64,000 nucleotides of DNA, taken from assembly GCA_945883845.1 (NCBI GenBank), contig CAMCYI010000009.1, positions 1 through 64,000 on the forward strand, read 5' to 3'. The notes below the pieces were generated by a model. It was not told where the DNA came from. It made no database searches and worked only from the letters and a program-made list of their open reading frames with translations. A program made the translations under genes and the position numbers. Shown one piece after another: positions 34,824 through 41,346 of this stretch (position 1 is the first letter of the stretch; each line of letters starts with the position of its first letter). Source of the DNA: Bacteriovorax stolpii (GTDB taxonomy: Bacteria; Bdellovibrionota; Bacteriovoracia; Bacteriovoracales; Bacteriovoracaceae).

Positions 34824-34916
34824 TTACTCTCCAGAAAAAAAGATGGCCACCCGAAGGTGACCGATCTTTATCAAAACCGGTTTATGAAATACATCATCTC
34901 CTCGTCCTGAAAACAT
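34824..34916 (-). CDS. possible 30-residue small protein over a terminator
   Basis: ATG 34916 has a good AGGAG six bases upstream and opens 30 codons (start MFSGRGDDVFHKPVLIKIGH). The last third of the frame runs through the UUCG-capped hairpin and T-run at 34834-34862. Either the frame is a chance reading of a small RNA or it encodes a tiny protein whose end overlaps its terminator. No homology recognised. Confidence 0.3.
   Translation of the reverse strand: MFSGRGDDVFHKPVLIKIGHLRVAIFFSGE
34834..34862 (-). terminator. strong minus-strand terminator with UUCG loop
   Basis: On the minus strand GGTCACC-TTCG-GGTGGCC is followed by ATC and seven T. Seven pairs (one G-T) capped by a UUCG tetraloop and a T-run make a classical intrinsic terminator. 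No annotated gene lies upstream of it on that strand, so it ends an unannotated transcript. Confidence 0.75.
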
Positions 34917-35005
34917 GATCACTCCTGTGAAGACGATTTCGTACGGATGAAGATCCCGGTCTTATAAAAATTGTAGATGTTCTCTTTTAAGAGGAGGAGC
35001 TTTTT

Positions 35006-35107
35006 ATGTTAAAAAGATTCGCAAGAATCTGTAGCGAAGCTCTTCAGTACACTTGGCGAAGAGACACTACCGAGGGGGCAAAAGTACACCGAGGGAAGCA
35101 GTCATAG
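35006..35107 (+). CDS. possible 33-residue leader peptide
   Basis: GAGGAGG stands eight bases before ATG 35006, one of the best ribosome sites in the window, yet the frame is only 33 codons (MLKRFARICSEALQYTWRR...). It is basic with no signal peptide. The frame contains two hairpins (35015-35030 and 35040-35063), as expected of a leader peptide or regulatory RNA upstream of the exported peptide at 35211. Its existence is plausible, its function unknown. Confidence 0.4.
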   Translation: MLKRFARICSEALQYTWRRDTTEGAKVHRGKQS

Positions 35108-35208
35108 GCGCGATGTCTGTGTTTACCCACGATATGACCGTGCCAATCGATGGCCCCAAACTTGCTTCATAGGCTTCAAGGCCAAGGTCTGGCCTGGCAT
35201 AGGAGGCC
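35015..35208 (+). promoter_or_regulatory. candidate structured RNA leader with RBS switch
   Basis: Hairpin 1 is AGATTC-GCAA-GAATCT (GNRA-type loop, 35015-35030). Hairpin 2 is CTCTTC...GAAGAG (35040-35063). Near the next start, GGCCT (35191-35195) can pair either with AGGCC upstream (35179-35183) or with AGGCC downstream (35204-35208). The downstream pairing covers part of the AGGAGG ribosome site for ATG 35211, and the two pairings exclude each other, as in a translational riboregulator. The ligand, if any, is unknown; it matches no riboswitch consensus I know. Confidence 0.4.
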
Positions 35209-35210
35209 TT

Positions 35211-35345
35211 ATGTGGAAATTCCTGATCCTCTCTCTTAGTTTTGTCGTCATTCAATCGGCTCTCGCCAGTGAAGTTGGCCTCGATGATGGTGAAGGTGAA
35301 GAATGGATTGCTCGCACAGCTTTGGTGAAAATATTCACTCCCTGA
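35211..35345 (+). CDS. small exported peptide, 44 residues
   Basis: AGGAGG lies four bases before ATG 35211. The frame encodes a clean signal peptide (KFLILSLSFVVIQSALA) and a 25-residue acidic mature part (SEVGLDDGEGEEWIARTAL) before TGA 35343. It overlaps the start of the flavoprotein gene in another frame, so the two are translationally coupled. Alternatively it is the true N-terminus of that protein separated by a frameshift; the reading frames differ. No family recognised. Confidence 0.55.
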   Translation: MWKFLILSLSFVVIQSALASEVGLDDGEGEEWIARTALVKIFTP

Positions 35346-36424
35346 ATGTGAACGCTCCTCTTCCGCGCACGACAAGTGAAGTGCATAAGCTTTCGGAGAT
35401 TGAATTTCGCAGGAGATTTGCGAATCAATTCAATGATCCGGATTTCGAGAAGCTAAATGCAGAAATAACAAAACTGAGTGATACTGCCTGGAAGAATTAT
35501 AACGAAGGTAAGAAAGCTCCCCACACGCAGAAAGCTGGTTCGGAATTTAAAGATCCGGAGTACAAGCTTAATGTCGAATGGCTCAAGGCCCGCAGTGCAA
35601 TTGAACAGGCACAATCTCTTTACGAAAATCCCGCATTACCCTCTACAGTCCTTCTGATCAACGGATCAGACAGGAACGAAACCACTTGCCCTGGTGAAAT
35701 TTCAAAAAGCTCGCGCTTGATCAACTGGGCCCGGGAAACTCTGGAAGATTCAGGAATTGAAGTGAAGGTCTTGAACCTGTCTGAGATGACAGCAGAATTC
35801 GGGAAGATGATCTATCCCTGCAAAGGATGTGTTTCGACCGCGATGCCTCTCTGTCACTGGCCTTGCAGTTGTTATCCGCATCAGTCACTGGGACAAGTGA
35901 ACGACTGGATGAATGATATCTATCCCCTCTGGGTTCGTGCCCATGGGATTATGGTTGTCACTCCCGTATACTGGCATCAGGCACCGAGCACTCTCAAGCT
36001 GATGATGGATCGGCTTGTTTGCGCAGACGGAGGGAATGAAGACCCGACATCTACCCAAGGCAAGAGTGCGAAACTGGCAAAAGAAATTGAAATGACTGGC
36101 TGGGATTATCCGCGCCATCTCAGTGGCCGGGTGTTTTCGGTCATTGTTCATGGAGATGTAACAGGTATCGACAGCTTAAAAGAAAATCTCACAGCGTGGT
36201 TAAATGAAATGGAACTTATTCCGGCAGGACACAAAGCTGACCTCGGACGAATGATCGGTTACCTCGAGCCCTATGCACTTAATCACGAGGCCCTTGATCA
36301 AGACAAAGATTTACTTCTCGAAGTAAAAAATGCGGCCATGAATCTGGGCCTTGCTGTCATGGCAAAAAGATCCTGCAAGCTCGAGAGCTTTACCCCTCAG
36401 CTGCTGGACCCTCGTCCAAAATAA
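35303..36424 (+). CDS. flavodoxin-like NAD(P)H-dependent FMN reductase family protein
   Basis: 373 residues. After a ~110-residue N-terminal part comes a flavodoxin-like fold: TVLLINGSDRNETTCPGE (phosphate loop), KVLNLSEM, a cysteine-rich insertion (YPCKGCVSTAMPLCHWPCSC), then GIMVVTPVYWHQAPSTLKLMMDR, the flavin-binding signature of NADPH-dependent FMN reductases. The five-cysteine insertion might bind a metal or iron-sulfur centre. ATG 35303 has an AAGG at six bases; GTG 35348, just after the stop of the small exported peptide, is an alternative. The structured leader and small peptide upstream suggest post-transcriptional control. Confidence 0.82.
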   Translation: MDCSHSFGENIHSLNVNAPLPRTTSEVHKLSEIEFRRRFANQFNDPDFEKLNAEITKLSDTAWKNYNEGKKAPHTQKAGSEFKDPEYKLNVEWLKARSAIEQAQSLYENPALPSTVLLINGSDRNETTCPGEISKSSRLINWARETLEDSGIEVKVLNLSEMTAEFGKMIYPCKGCVSTAMPLCHWPCSCYPHQSLGQVNDWMNDIYPLWVRAHGIMVVTPVYWHQAPSTLKLMMDRLVCADGGNEDPTSTQGKSAKLAKEIEMTGWDYPRHLSGRVFSVIVHGDVTGIDSLKENLTAWLNEMELIPAGHKADLGRMIGYLEPYALNHEALDQDKDLLLEVKNAAMNLGLAVMAKRSCKLESFTPQLLDPRPK

Positions 36425-36812
36425 TTCCAGGATAAAGAAAGGTGTTAACCATTTTGACTACAGTGTCGATGTCCATGGGCTTTGACATGTATCCGCCTGT
36501 CGGGATCCGCTCCATGACATTGACCAGATTTCCACTGGCCGTCATCATCACCACCGGAATATGAGCGAGACGTTTAAGGTATTTTTTCTTCTCAGCAAAC
36601 TCCTGACCATTCATCACGGGCATCATAAAATCGAGAAGAACGAGATCAGGTAATTCTGAATCTGGAATCGCCATCATATAGTCTAGGGCAACTTGCCCAT
36701 TCTTCGCCCAGACGGCTTCAAACCCCTCGAGTTCGAGCATTTGAGAAACAGTGTTTCTGATATCTTCGTCATCATCCACTGTCAGAATCTTCCTGGGTTT
36801 TGTTGAATTCAT
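36390..36812 (-). CDS. stand-alone receiver domain response regulator
   Basis: 140 residues, one receiver domain: TVDDDEDIR acids, phospho-acceptor in VLLDFMMPVMNG (near D60), VVMMTASG and KPMDI. The start ATG 36812 has GGAGGAG four bases upstream. There is no output domain. The 3' end overlaps the flavoprotein gene by 35 bases convergently. It is a paralogue-like relative of the receiver at 33022-33381; neither has an adjacent kinase. Confidence 0.92.
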   Translation of the reverse strand: MNSTKPRKILTVDDDEDIRNTVSQMLELEGFEAVWAKNGQVALDYMMAIPDSELPDLVLLDFMMPVMNGQEFAEKKKYLKRLAHIPVVMMTASGNLVNVMERIPTGGYMSKPMDIDTVVKMVNTFLYPGIILDEGPAAEG

Positions 36813-37093
36813 TACTCCTCCTGGAGAAGGAAGATTATTTTCAATTATTCTACACTGTGGCATCTTAAGTCTGGATGAATTTCAGATTAATGATGTGAAC
36901 TTTTTCTTATTAAAAATTCTATACGCACTAGTTTTTAGAAACCGACTAAGTCTGTTCGATTCCTTATGAAACATTAAAACTTTCAGGTTCAATTTGTTGA
37001 TCGCTAGACGATCCTATGTCATCATTTTTAAGTACCTTAAGAGAGGCCCAAGGATTCAAGGAAGAATCCGATTGCAGACTAAGGATGGTGTAC

Positions 37094-37747
37094 ATGTCGA
37101 TCAGAAGTTCTTCAGTGCTTTTGTTTCTTTTTTTTCTCCTCATCAGCTGTGGAAAGAAAAATAATCACGTCGCTGACTCTAAGATCGATAACTTTCGCAA
37201 CATGCAGGAAGTTGATTCTGATCCAGATTCTCCCGCTCCTCCTCTTGCCCAGAAATTCAAAGTAAAACCTAAAATGTTAAACTTCTCCGTCATGCAACAG
37301 GAGAAAGTCTTGAAAGCTGCTGAGCTTATCGAAAAAGTTGTGGCGTCTGATGAGTTCAGACAAGAGATAATCAATCACACCTATGCCGGCAAGAAGCGAT
37401 TTGTCGACAGCCGTGGTCTCACAAATGCCCAGATCTATCAGAAGATCCTGGAAGCTTCTGAGAGTATGCTGAAGAAAGGCAAAAACAATGTCATGGATCT
37501 TGAACTCAAGCTATACCGTGAGGAAACAACAACAATCGGATACACCTACCCGAACGTGGCCCGGATTTATATGAATATGAAATACTTTGATTCCTTCAAC
37601 CCGACTCAGGTTGCGGATAACATGTTTCACGAATGGCTTCACAAGATTGGCTTTGATCACGCTCAGAAATATTCTCCGTCACGTGAGCATTCTGTTCCCT
37701 ATGCTATTGGTTACCTGGTCAAGAGACTTGCCCGCCAGTATCAGTAA
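37094..37747 (+). CDS. HExxH lipoprotein, tandem paralogue 1
   Basis: 217 residues from ATG 37094 (AAGGA eight bases upstream). Lipoprotein signal with FLLISC, then a flexible acidic/proline linker and a compact domain. The end carries the zinc-protease-like HEWLHKIGFDHAQKYSPSR, followed by VPYAIGYLVKRL. HExxH plus a third His six residues on (HEWLHKIGFDH) is the spacing of metzincin-type sites, but the protein is short and lacks other known motifs. It is paralogous to the next gene (also DNRG/DSRGL, IGYTYP, HEWxHKxGFxH). Outer-membrane metallopeptidase is a reasonable guess. Confidence 0.82.
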   Translation: MSIRSSSVLLFLFFLLISCGKKNNHVADSKIDNFRNMQEVDSDPDSPAPPLAQKFKVKPKMLNFSVMQQEKVLKAAELIEKVVASDEFRQEIINHTYAGKKRFVDSRGLTNAQIYQKILEASESMLKKGKNNVMDLELKLYREETTTIGYTYPNVARIYMNMKYFDSFNPTQVADNMFHEWLHKIGFDHAQKYSPSREHSVPYAIGYLVKRLARQYQ

Positions 37748-37804
37748 AGCTTAGGCAAATTTTTACCTCAACGAAGAAACGGGCCTTCATGAGAAAATGA
37801 CGCC

Positions 37805-38440
37805 ATGTTTATGCGAAACTTTTTCTTTCTCTTTTTACTCCTCGCACTCCTCTCGTGCGAAAAAAATTCGCCTGTGATAACTTCTACAGGGAAAATTTCT
37901 TCGGTACATCAGCAACAGGAAACAGAATCACCATCCGTAAAGCAAAGCTTCGAAGCTGATATTTATCTCGTGAACTTCACATCTACTCAGGAAGCTAAGA
38001 TCGCGAAAGCGATCGCGCTAATCAAAAAAGTTATTCTCTCGAAGGAATTCAAGGCGAGAATTTTAAACTATGGACATGATGGCGGCATGGGGTTTGTCGA
38101 TAATCGGGGTCTCAGCAACGAAGAGATTTATCAGAAGATTATCGACGCCGCCGAAACGATGAACGGCATCAAGAACAACACTATGGACGTTGAGCTTGAA
38201 CTCTATCACGAGGCCACAAAAACCATCGGCTACACTTATCCTGATACAGGCAGGATCTGGATGAACACGAAATATTTTAACCGCTACACACCCGTGGAAG
38301 TTTCAGACAATCTTACTCATGAATGGATGCACAAATTAGGTTTCACTCATGCGATGACGTACTCACCTTCGAGAGATCACACAGTTCCCTATGCCATTGG
38401 TTACATTATGGAAGAGCTCGCTGCAAAAATATCACCTTAA
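37805..38440 (+). CDS. HExxH lipoprotein, tandem paralogue 2
   Basis: 211 residues with a lipoprotein signal (FLLLALLSC). Alignment by eye with the upstream gene: FVDNRGLSNEEIYQKI / FVDSRGLTNAQIYQKI, TIGYTYP.. / TIGYTYP, and HEWMHKLGFTHAMTYSPSRD / HEWLHKIGFDHAQKYSPSRE, then VPYAIGY in both. The signal peptides and linkers have diverged, whereas the putative zinc site is fully kept, which argues for catalytic constraint. The start may be ATG 37805 or ATG 37811. Confidence 0.82.
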   Translation: MFMRNFFFLFLLLALLSCEKNSPVITSTGKISSVHQQQETESPSVKQSFEADIYLVNFTSTQEAKIAKAIALIKKVILSKEFKARILNYGHDGGMGFVDNRGLSNEEIYQKIIDAAETMNGIKNNTMDVELELYHEATKTIGYTYPDTGRIWMNTKYFNRYTPVEVSDNLTHEWMHKLGFTHAMTYSPSRDHTVPYAIGYIMEELAAKISP

Positions 38441-38529
38441 TCCTTTCTCTTCATCAGCAACCTCAAGAAACATTATCTTTCTTTGACTCTTCTTCTCATT
38501 AGAGAATCTTGCAGACCATGGAGGTTTAC

Positions 38530-38940
38530 ATGCTCGTATCAGAAATTATGCATAAAGGTGTTTCGACAGTACAGATCAATGACTCTTTAAAGCGGGTTGC
38601 TGCTTTGATGAAAAGAGAAAATGTAGGTGCAGTTCCAGTTTATAAAAACGAAAGACCTGTAGGGTTTGTCACTGATCGTGACATTGTCATCAGCTGTGTG
38701 GCCACGGGTCACTCGGCCGAAGATCCCATTTCACTCGCTATGAAGCCTGATCTTTTCACTGTCCATGAAAATGATGACATCAGTCTCGCTAAACAGATCA
38801 TGAAAGAAAAACAAATTTCCCGTCTCCTCGTTGTGGACAAGGGCGAAAGGCCGGTGGGTATGCTCTCACTTCAGGATTTATCTCAAAATATCCATCCCGA
38901 TCATTTAGCCGAAGTTCTTTCAGAAGTTAAACGTCATTAA
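38530..38940 (+). CDS. tandem CBS-domain protein
   Basis: 136 residues made of one CBS pair: VSEIMHKGVSTVQINDSLKR ... VTDRDIVISCVA and a second unit ending MLSLQDLSQN. Such free CBS pairs bind adenosine nucleotides (AMP, ATP, SAM) and often regulate enzymes or act as stress proteins. ATG 38530 follows GGAGG by five bases. It stands 13 bases before the next small secreted-protein gene; co-transcription is likely. Confidence 0.92.
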   Translation: MLVSEIMHKGVSTVQINDSLKRVAALMKRENVGAVPVYKNERPVGFVTDRDIVISCVATGHSAEDPISLAMKPDLFTVHENDDISLAKQIMKEKQISRLLVVDKGERPVGMLSLQDLSQNIHPDHLAEVLSEVKRH

Positions 38941-38953
38941 ACAAGGAGTTCAC

Positions 38954-39211
38954 ATGAAAAAAGAAATTCTCACTTTTACACTCGCTTCCGCCATCATCTC
39001 TTTGCCAGCACTCGCAGGTACGACATACAGAGAGACGACACGTAAAACAACAATGCCTGATTCCCAGGAAAGAATGGAAGATACGCCGATGATGAAGCGA
39101 TCAACTACTAAGAAAACAACTTATCCTGAACGTGAAGTTCGTGAAAAAACCCGTAAAACCAGGACCACGACCCGGGAAACTGAAGATCTTAACGATATCA
39201 ACGATTACTAA
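38954..39211 (+). CDS. small secreted Thr/Arg/Lys-rich protein
   Basis: 85 residues: signal peptide (LTFTLASAIISLPALA) then a low-complexity mature region in which RETTRKTT, KRSTTKKTT, REKTRKTRTTTRET repeat the pattern R/K-x-T-T. It is likely unfolded and positively charged, ending with an acidic DLNDINDY. A GGAG ribosome site precedes the ATG. It may coat or bind an anionic surface; function unknown. Confidence 0.75.
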   Translation: MKKEILTFTLASAIISLPALAGTTYRETTRKTTMPDSQERMEDTPMMKRSTTKKTTYPEREVREKTRKTRTTTRETEDLNDINDY

Positions 39212-39225
39212 GAAGCCAAGCTCCT

Positions 39226-39257
39226 GATTTCACAGGTTGAAAAACACCTGTGAAATC
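39226..39257 (+). terminator. 12-pair hairpin after the CBS/small-protein pair
   Basis: GATTTCACAGGT, loop TGAAAAAC, ACCTGTGAAATC: twelve perfect pairs 15 bases after the stop codon, followed by TTAACAC and later TTTTTATT. Probably a terminator, with a weak T-tract. Confidence 0.65.
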
Positions 39258-39335
39258 TTAACACTTAAACTTTTTATTCTCTGTGAATAAACATATAAGG
39301 TGTCTTTATTGGGGAATTTTTTTTTGAGGTTTTAC

Positions 39336-40202
39336 ATGAAACGAGGCTTTACCTTTCTGATGTCCGCACTTCTCTTCTCACTAGGTGCAAGTGCTGATGT
39401 CCTAAAGATACACTCATCGTTTGAGAGTCAAACCTCACCTGAACTCACAATCATTAAACTCGCTGATGGCCGGAATGCTTTCTGGGACAGAAGTGATGTC
39501 ACTAACGTTACTCTTTCTGAATTAAAAGAACACAAAGGCATGATCCAGATCGATATGGATGAGAATCAAAAAGTTCTCGCCCTGAATCTCGTCAATGGAT
39601 TCGTTGATGATGAAGAATCCCGCACGACAACAAGTGTGGGTATGGTCAGCCGCTTTGAACTTGGATACCAGCCGTCTATCCTCGCTTCATACAGTGTTGC
39701 CCAGACCGTTCTTAATTCTTTTAACACGTCTACAATCGAAGGTGCTCAGTGCTACGATAAAGCACATCGTTGGGTTTATGATGAACATAAGGCCTATGCT
39801 ACTAAACTCATGAAAATGTTTCTCTTCTTCTCTGATGATTATATTGCTCGTTACACATACCCATGGTGGTTTCACGCAGCTCCATTCGCTTACCTGCGCA
39901 TGAATAACGAAACTACTGAACGCATTATGGATCCTACATTTTCGCAATATCCGTTAAAGCTCAAGATTTGGACTGATCTCTTTATGAAGAACAAAGTTGA
40001 ATGTAAGTCCATTGACAAATATTCCGGTTATTCGCGGAACCCGCAAGGCGGCGACTGCTTTATTCAAAGAGTGTCGATGTACTTCTGGCAGCCCAAGGAT
40101 CTCGAAGCTTTTGAGAACACCGGTGCTCTGAAATCAAACTTCATTCCATGGGAAATAGACTGGGCCTATGAGCATGGGTTCGGTACCAGAAAACCTCAGT
40201 AA
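39336..40202 (+). CDS. secreted protein-glutaminase-like deamidase candidate 1
   Basis: 288 residues from ATG 39336 (TTGAGG upstream) with a signal peptide (FLMSALLFSLGASA). The C-terminal half has a Cys-His-Asp set in the order known for bacterial protein-glutaminases: QCYDKAHRWVYD, then PWWFHAAPFAYLRM, then RIMDPTFS. Two more cysteines (DCFIQRVSMYFWQP) probably form a disulfide with the upstream VECKS. The paralogue at 57933-58790 keeps all three. Predicted role: deamidation of protein glutamines, or a related thiol hydrolase, outside the cell. Confidence 0.75.
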   Translation: MKRGFTFLMSALLFSLGASADVLKIHSSFESQTSPELTIIKLADGRNAFWDRSDVTNVTLSELKEHKGMIQIDMDENQKVLALNLVNGFVDDEESRTTTSVGMVSRFELGYQPSILASYSVAQTVLNSFNTSTIEGAQCYDKAHRWVYDEHKAYATKLMKMFLFFSDDYIARYTYPWWFHAAPFAYLRMNNETTERIMDPTFSQYPLKLKIWTDLFMKNKVECKSIDKYSGYSRNPQGGDCFIQRVSMYFWQPKDLEAFENTGALKSNFIPWEIDWAYEHGFGTRKPQ

Positions 40203-40313
40203 GCGACTCCAAAAGTTGTCGCAGGCTCGAGGCCGGACTTGCGAAATCTCTCAGAAAAACTTCTTTTTTCAGATCTTTGATATAATACTCCTGAACACAA
40301 CTCGGGAGTCCCC

Positions 40314-41318
40314 ATGTTTTTTAAAAGTTTGCTGATCTTCACAGCTCTTGTCACTTCGGTCGTCGCGTTAGCAGATAAACTTGTTCCATTCAAACCAGCA
40401 GCGACAACACCAGTGGAGCCCCAACGAGTGATGGTTGAATCAGTTCCTTCACAATGCGAGTTTAAAGGTCTTAAGCTTCCCAAGAAATTTAGTATCGGAG
40501 GTGCCGGTGCTTACGGCGGAAGAGTCATAGGAAAACAAATTGACCAGAGCGGACACGAGGCCACGCAGATAGATATTACTGTTAGTGCACCTGAACCGAT
40601 TGTCCTGATCCTTGGCGCCTACGAACCCACGATCTGGAATATCGGATGGACAAAAAAAACAAAAATTCTCGCCGTTATCGCAAGTGGATATCATCGTCAG
40701 GTAATCGCAGGTCTGGAAAAAAAAGTTCCGGTTCTCATCACTACTTTTGAGAACAGAAATCCTTGTGGATATTTTTATTTTGCTGAAGAAGAGATTCCAA
40801 AGATTAATGAGCTTTCTACAAAACTTTTCGGACGCAGTATGGACATCGCCTCTAACGCCATCAAAGGCTCGGCAACCATTGGAGTCACCCTTGAAAAAGA
40901 TGATGAGATTGTCACTTCCAACTGGAAGAAGGTTGATTCATACTTTGATTCGAAAGCCCCACTCGCCGGACCTGCTGGAGTGCATGAAGCGGTTACAAAA
41001 GGGATTCTGAGATCTTCAACTCAGGAAGATATTGATGCGGTAATCGACAGACTTGAAGAACTCAAAGGAGTAAAAAAGAATGCCAAAACATTGATGGTAG
41101 GTTTTGAGAAACCTGGTAACAAACGCAACCTGCCTGGTTCGGGTGGGCAGCCATATACTGTTGTCAAAGAATTTACTTACCCCTCAGGACTGTATGGAGC
41201 ACACTCATTTACCTTCATCATTCAAAAAGGTGTGCCGACTCCTAAAGGTGAAGCTGGTCACAGCACCGTCTATGATCTAAATGATCCTGCAGTTTGTAAA
41301 AGTTTCGGCTGCAAATAA
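40314..41318 (+). CDS. secreted protein of unknown function
   Basis: 334 residues with a signal peptide (LLIFTALVTSVVALA). Mature part begins with a Pro/Thr linker; the core contains GAGAYGGRVIGKQ, VLILGAYEPTIWNIGW and VIASGYHRQVIAGLEKKVP, hinting at a Rossmann-like or sugar-binding fold. A late QPYTVVKEFTYPSGLYGAHS segment precedes three C-terminal cysteines. I recognise no family. It is monocistronic and ends in a strong shared terminator. Confidence 0.75.
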   Translation: MFFKSLLIFTALVTSVVALADKLVPFKPAATTPVEPQRVMVESVPSQCEFKGLKLPKKFSIGGAGAYGGRVIGKQIDQSGHEATQIDITVSAPEPIVLILGAYEPTIWNIGWTKKTKILAVIASGYHRQVIAGLEKKVPVLITTFENRNPCGYFYFAEEEIPKINELSTKLFGRSMDIASNAIKGSATIGVTLEKDDEIVTSNWKKVDSYFDSKAPLAGPAGVHEAVTKGILRSSTQEDIDAVIDRLEELKGVKKNAKTLMVGFEKPGNKRNLPGSGGQPYTVVKEFTYPSGLYGAHSFTFIIQKGVPTPKGEAGHSTVYDLNDPAVCKSFGCK

Positions 41319-41325
41319 AAAAAAA

Positions 41326-41339
41326 GCCCCGTAAGGGGC
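41326..41339. terminator. bidirectional terminator
   Basis: A-run, GCCCC-GTAA-GGGGC, then CTTT. The minus strand reads hairpin plus nine T, a strong intrinsic terminator for the OPT transporter; on the plus strand it ends the secreted-protein gene. Confidence 0.85.
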
Positions 41340-41346
41340 CTTTAGA

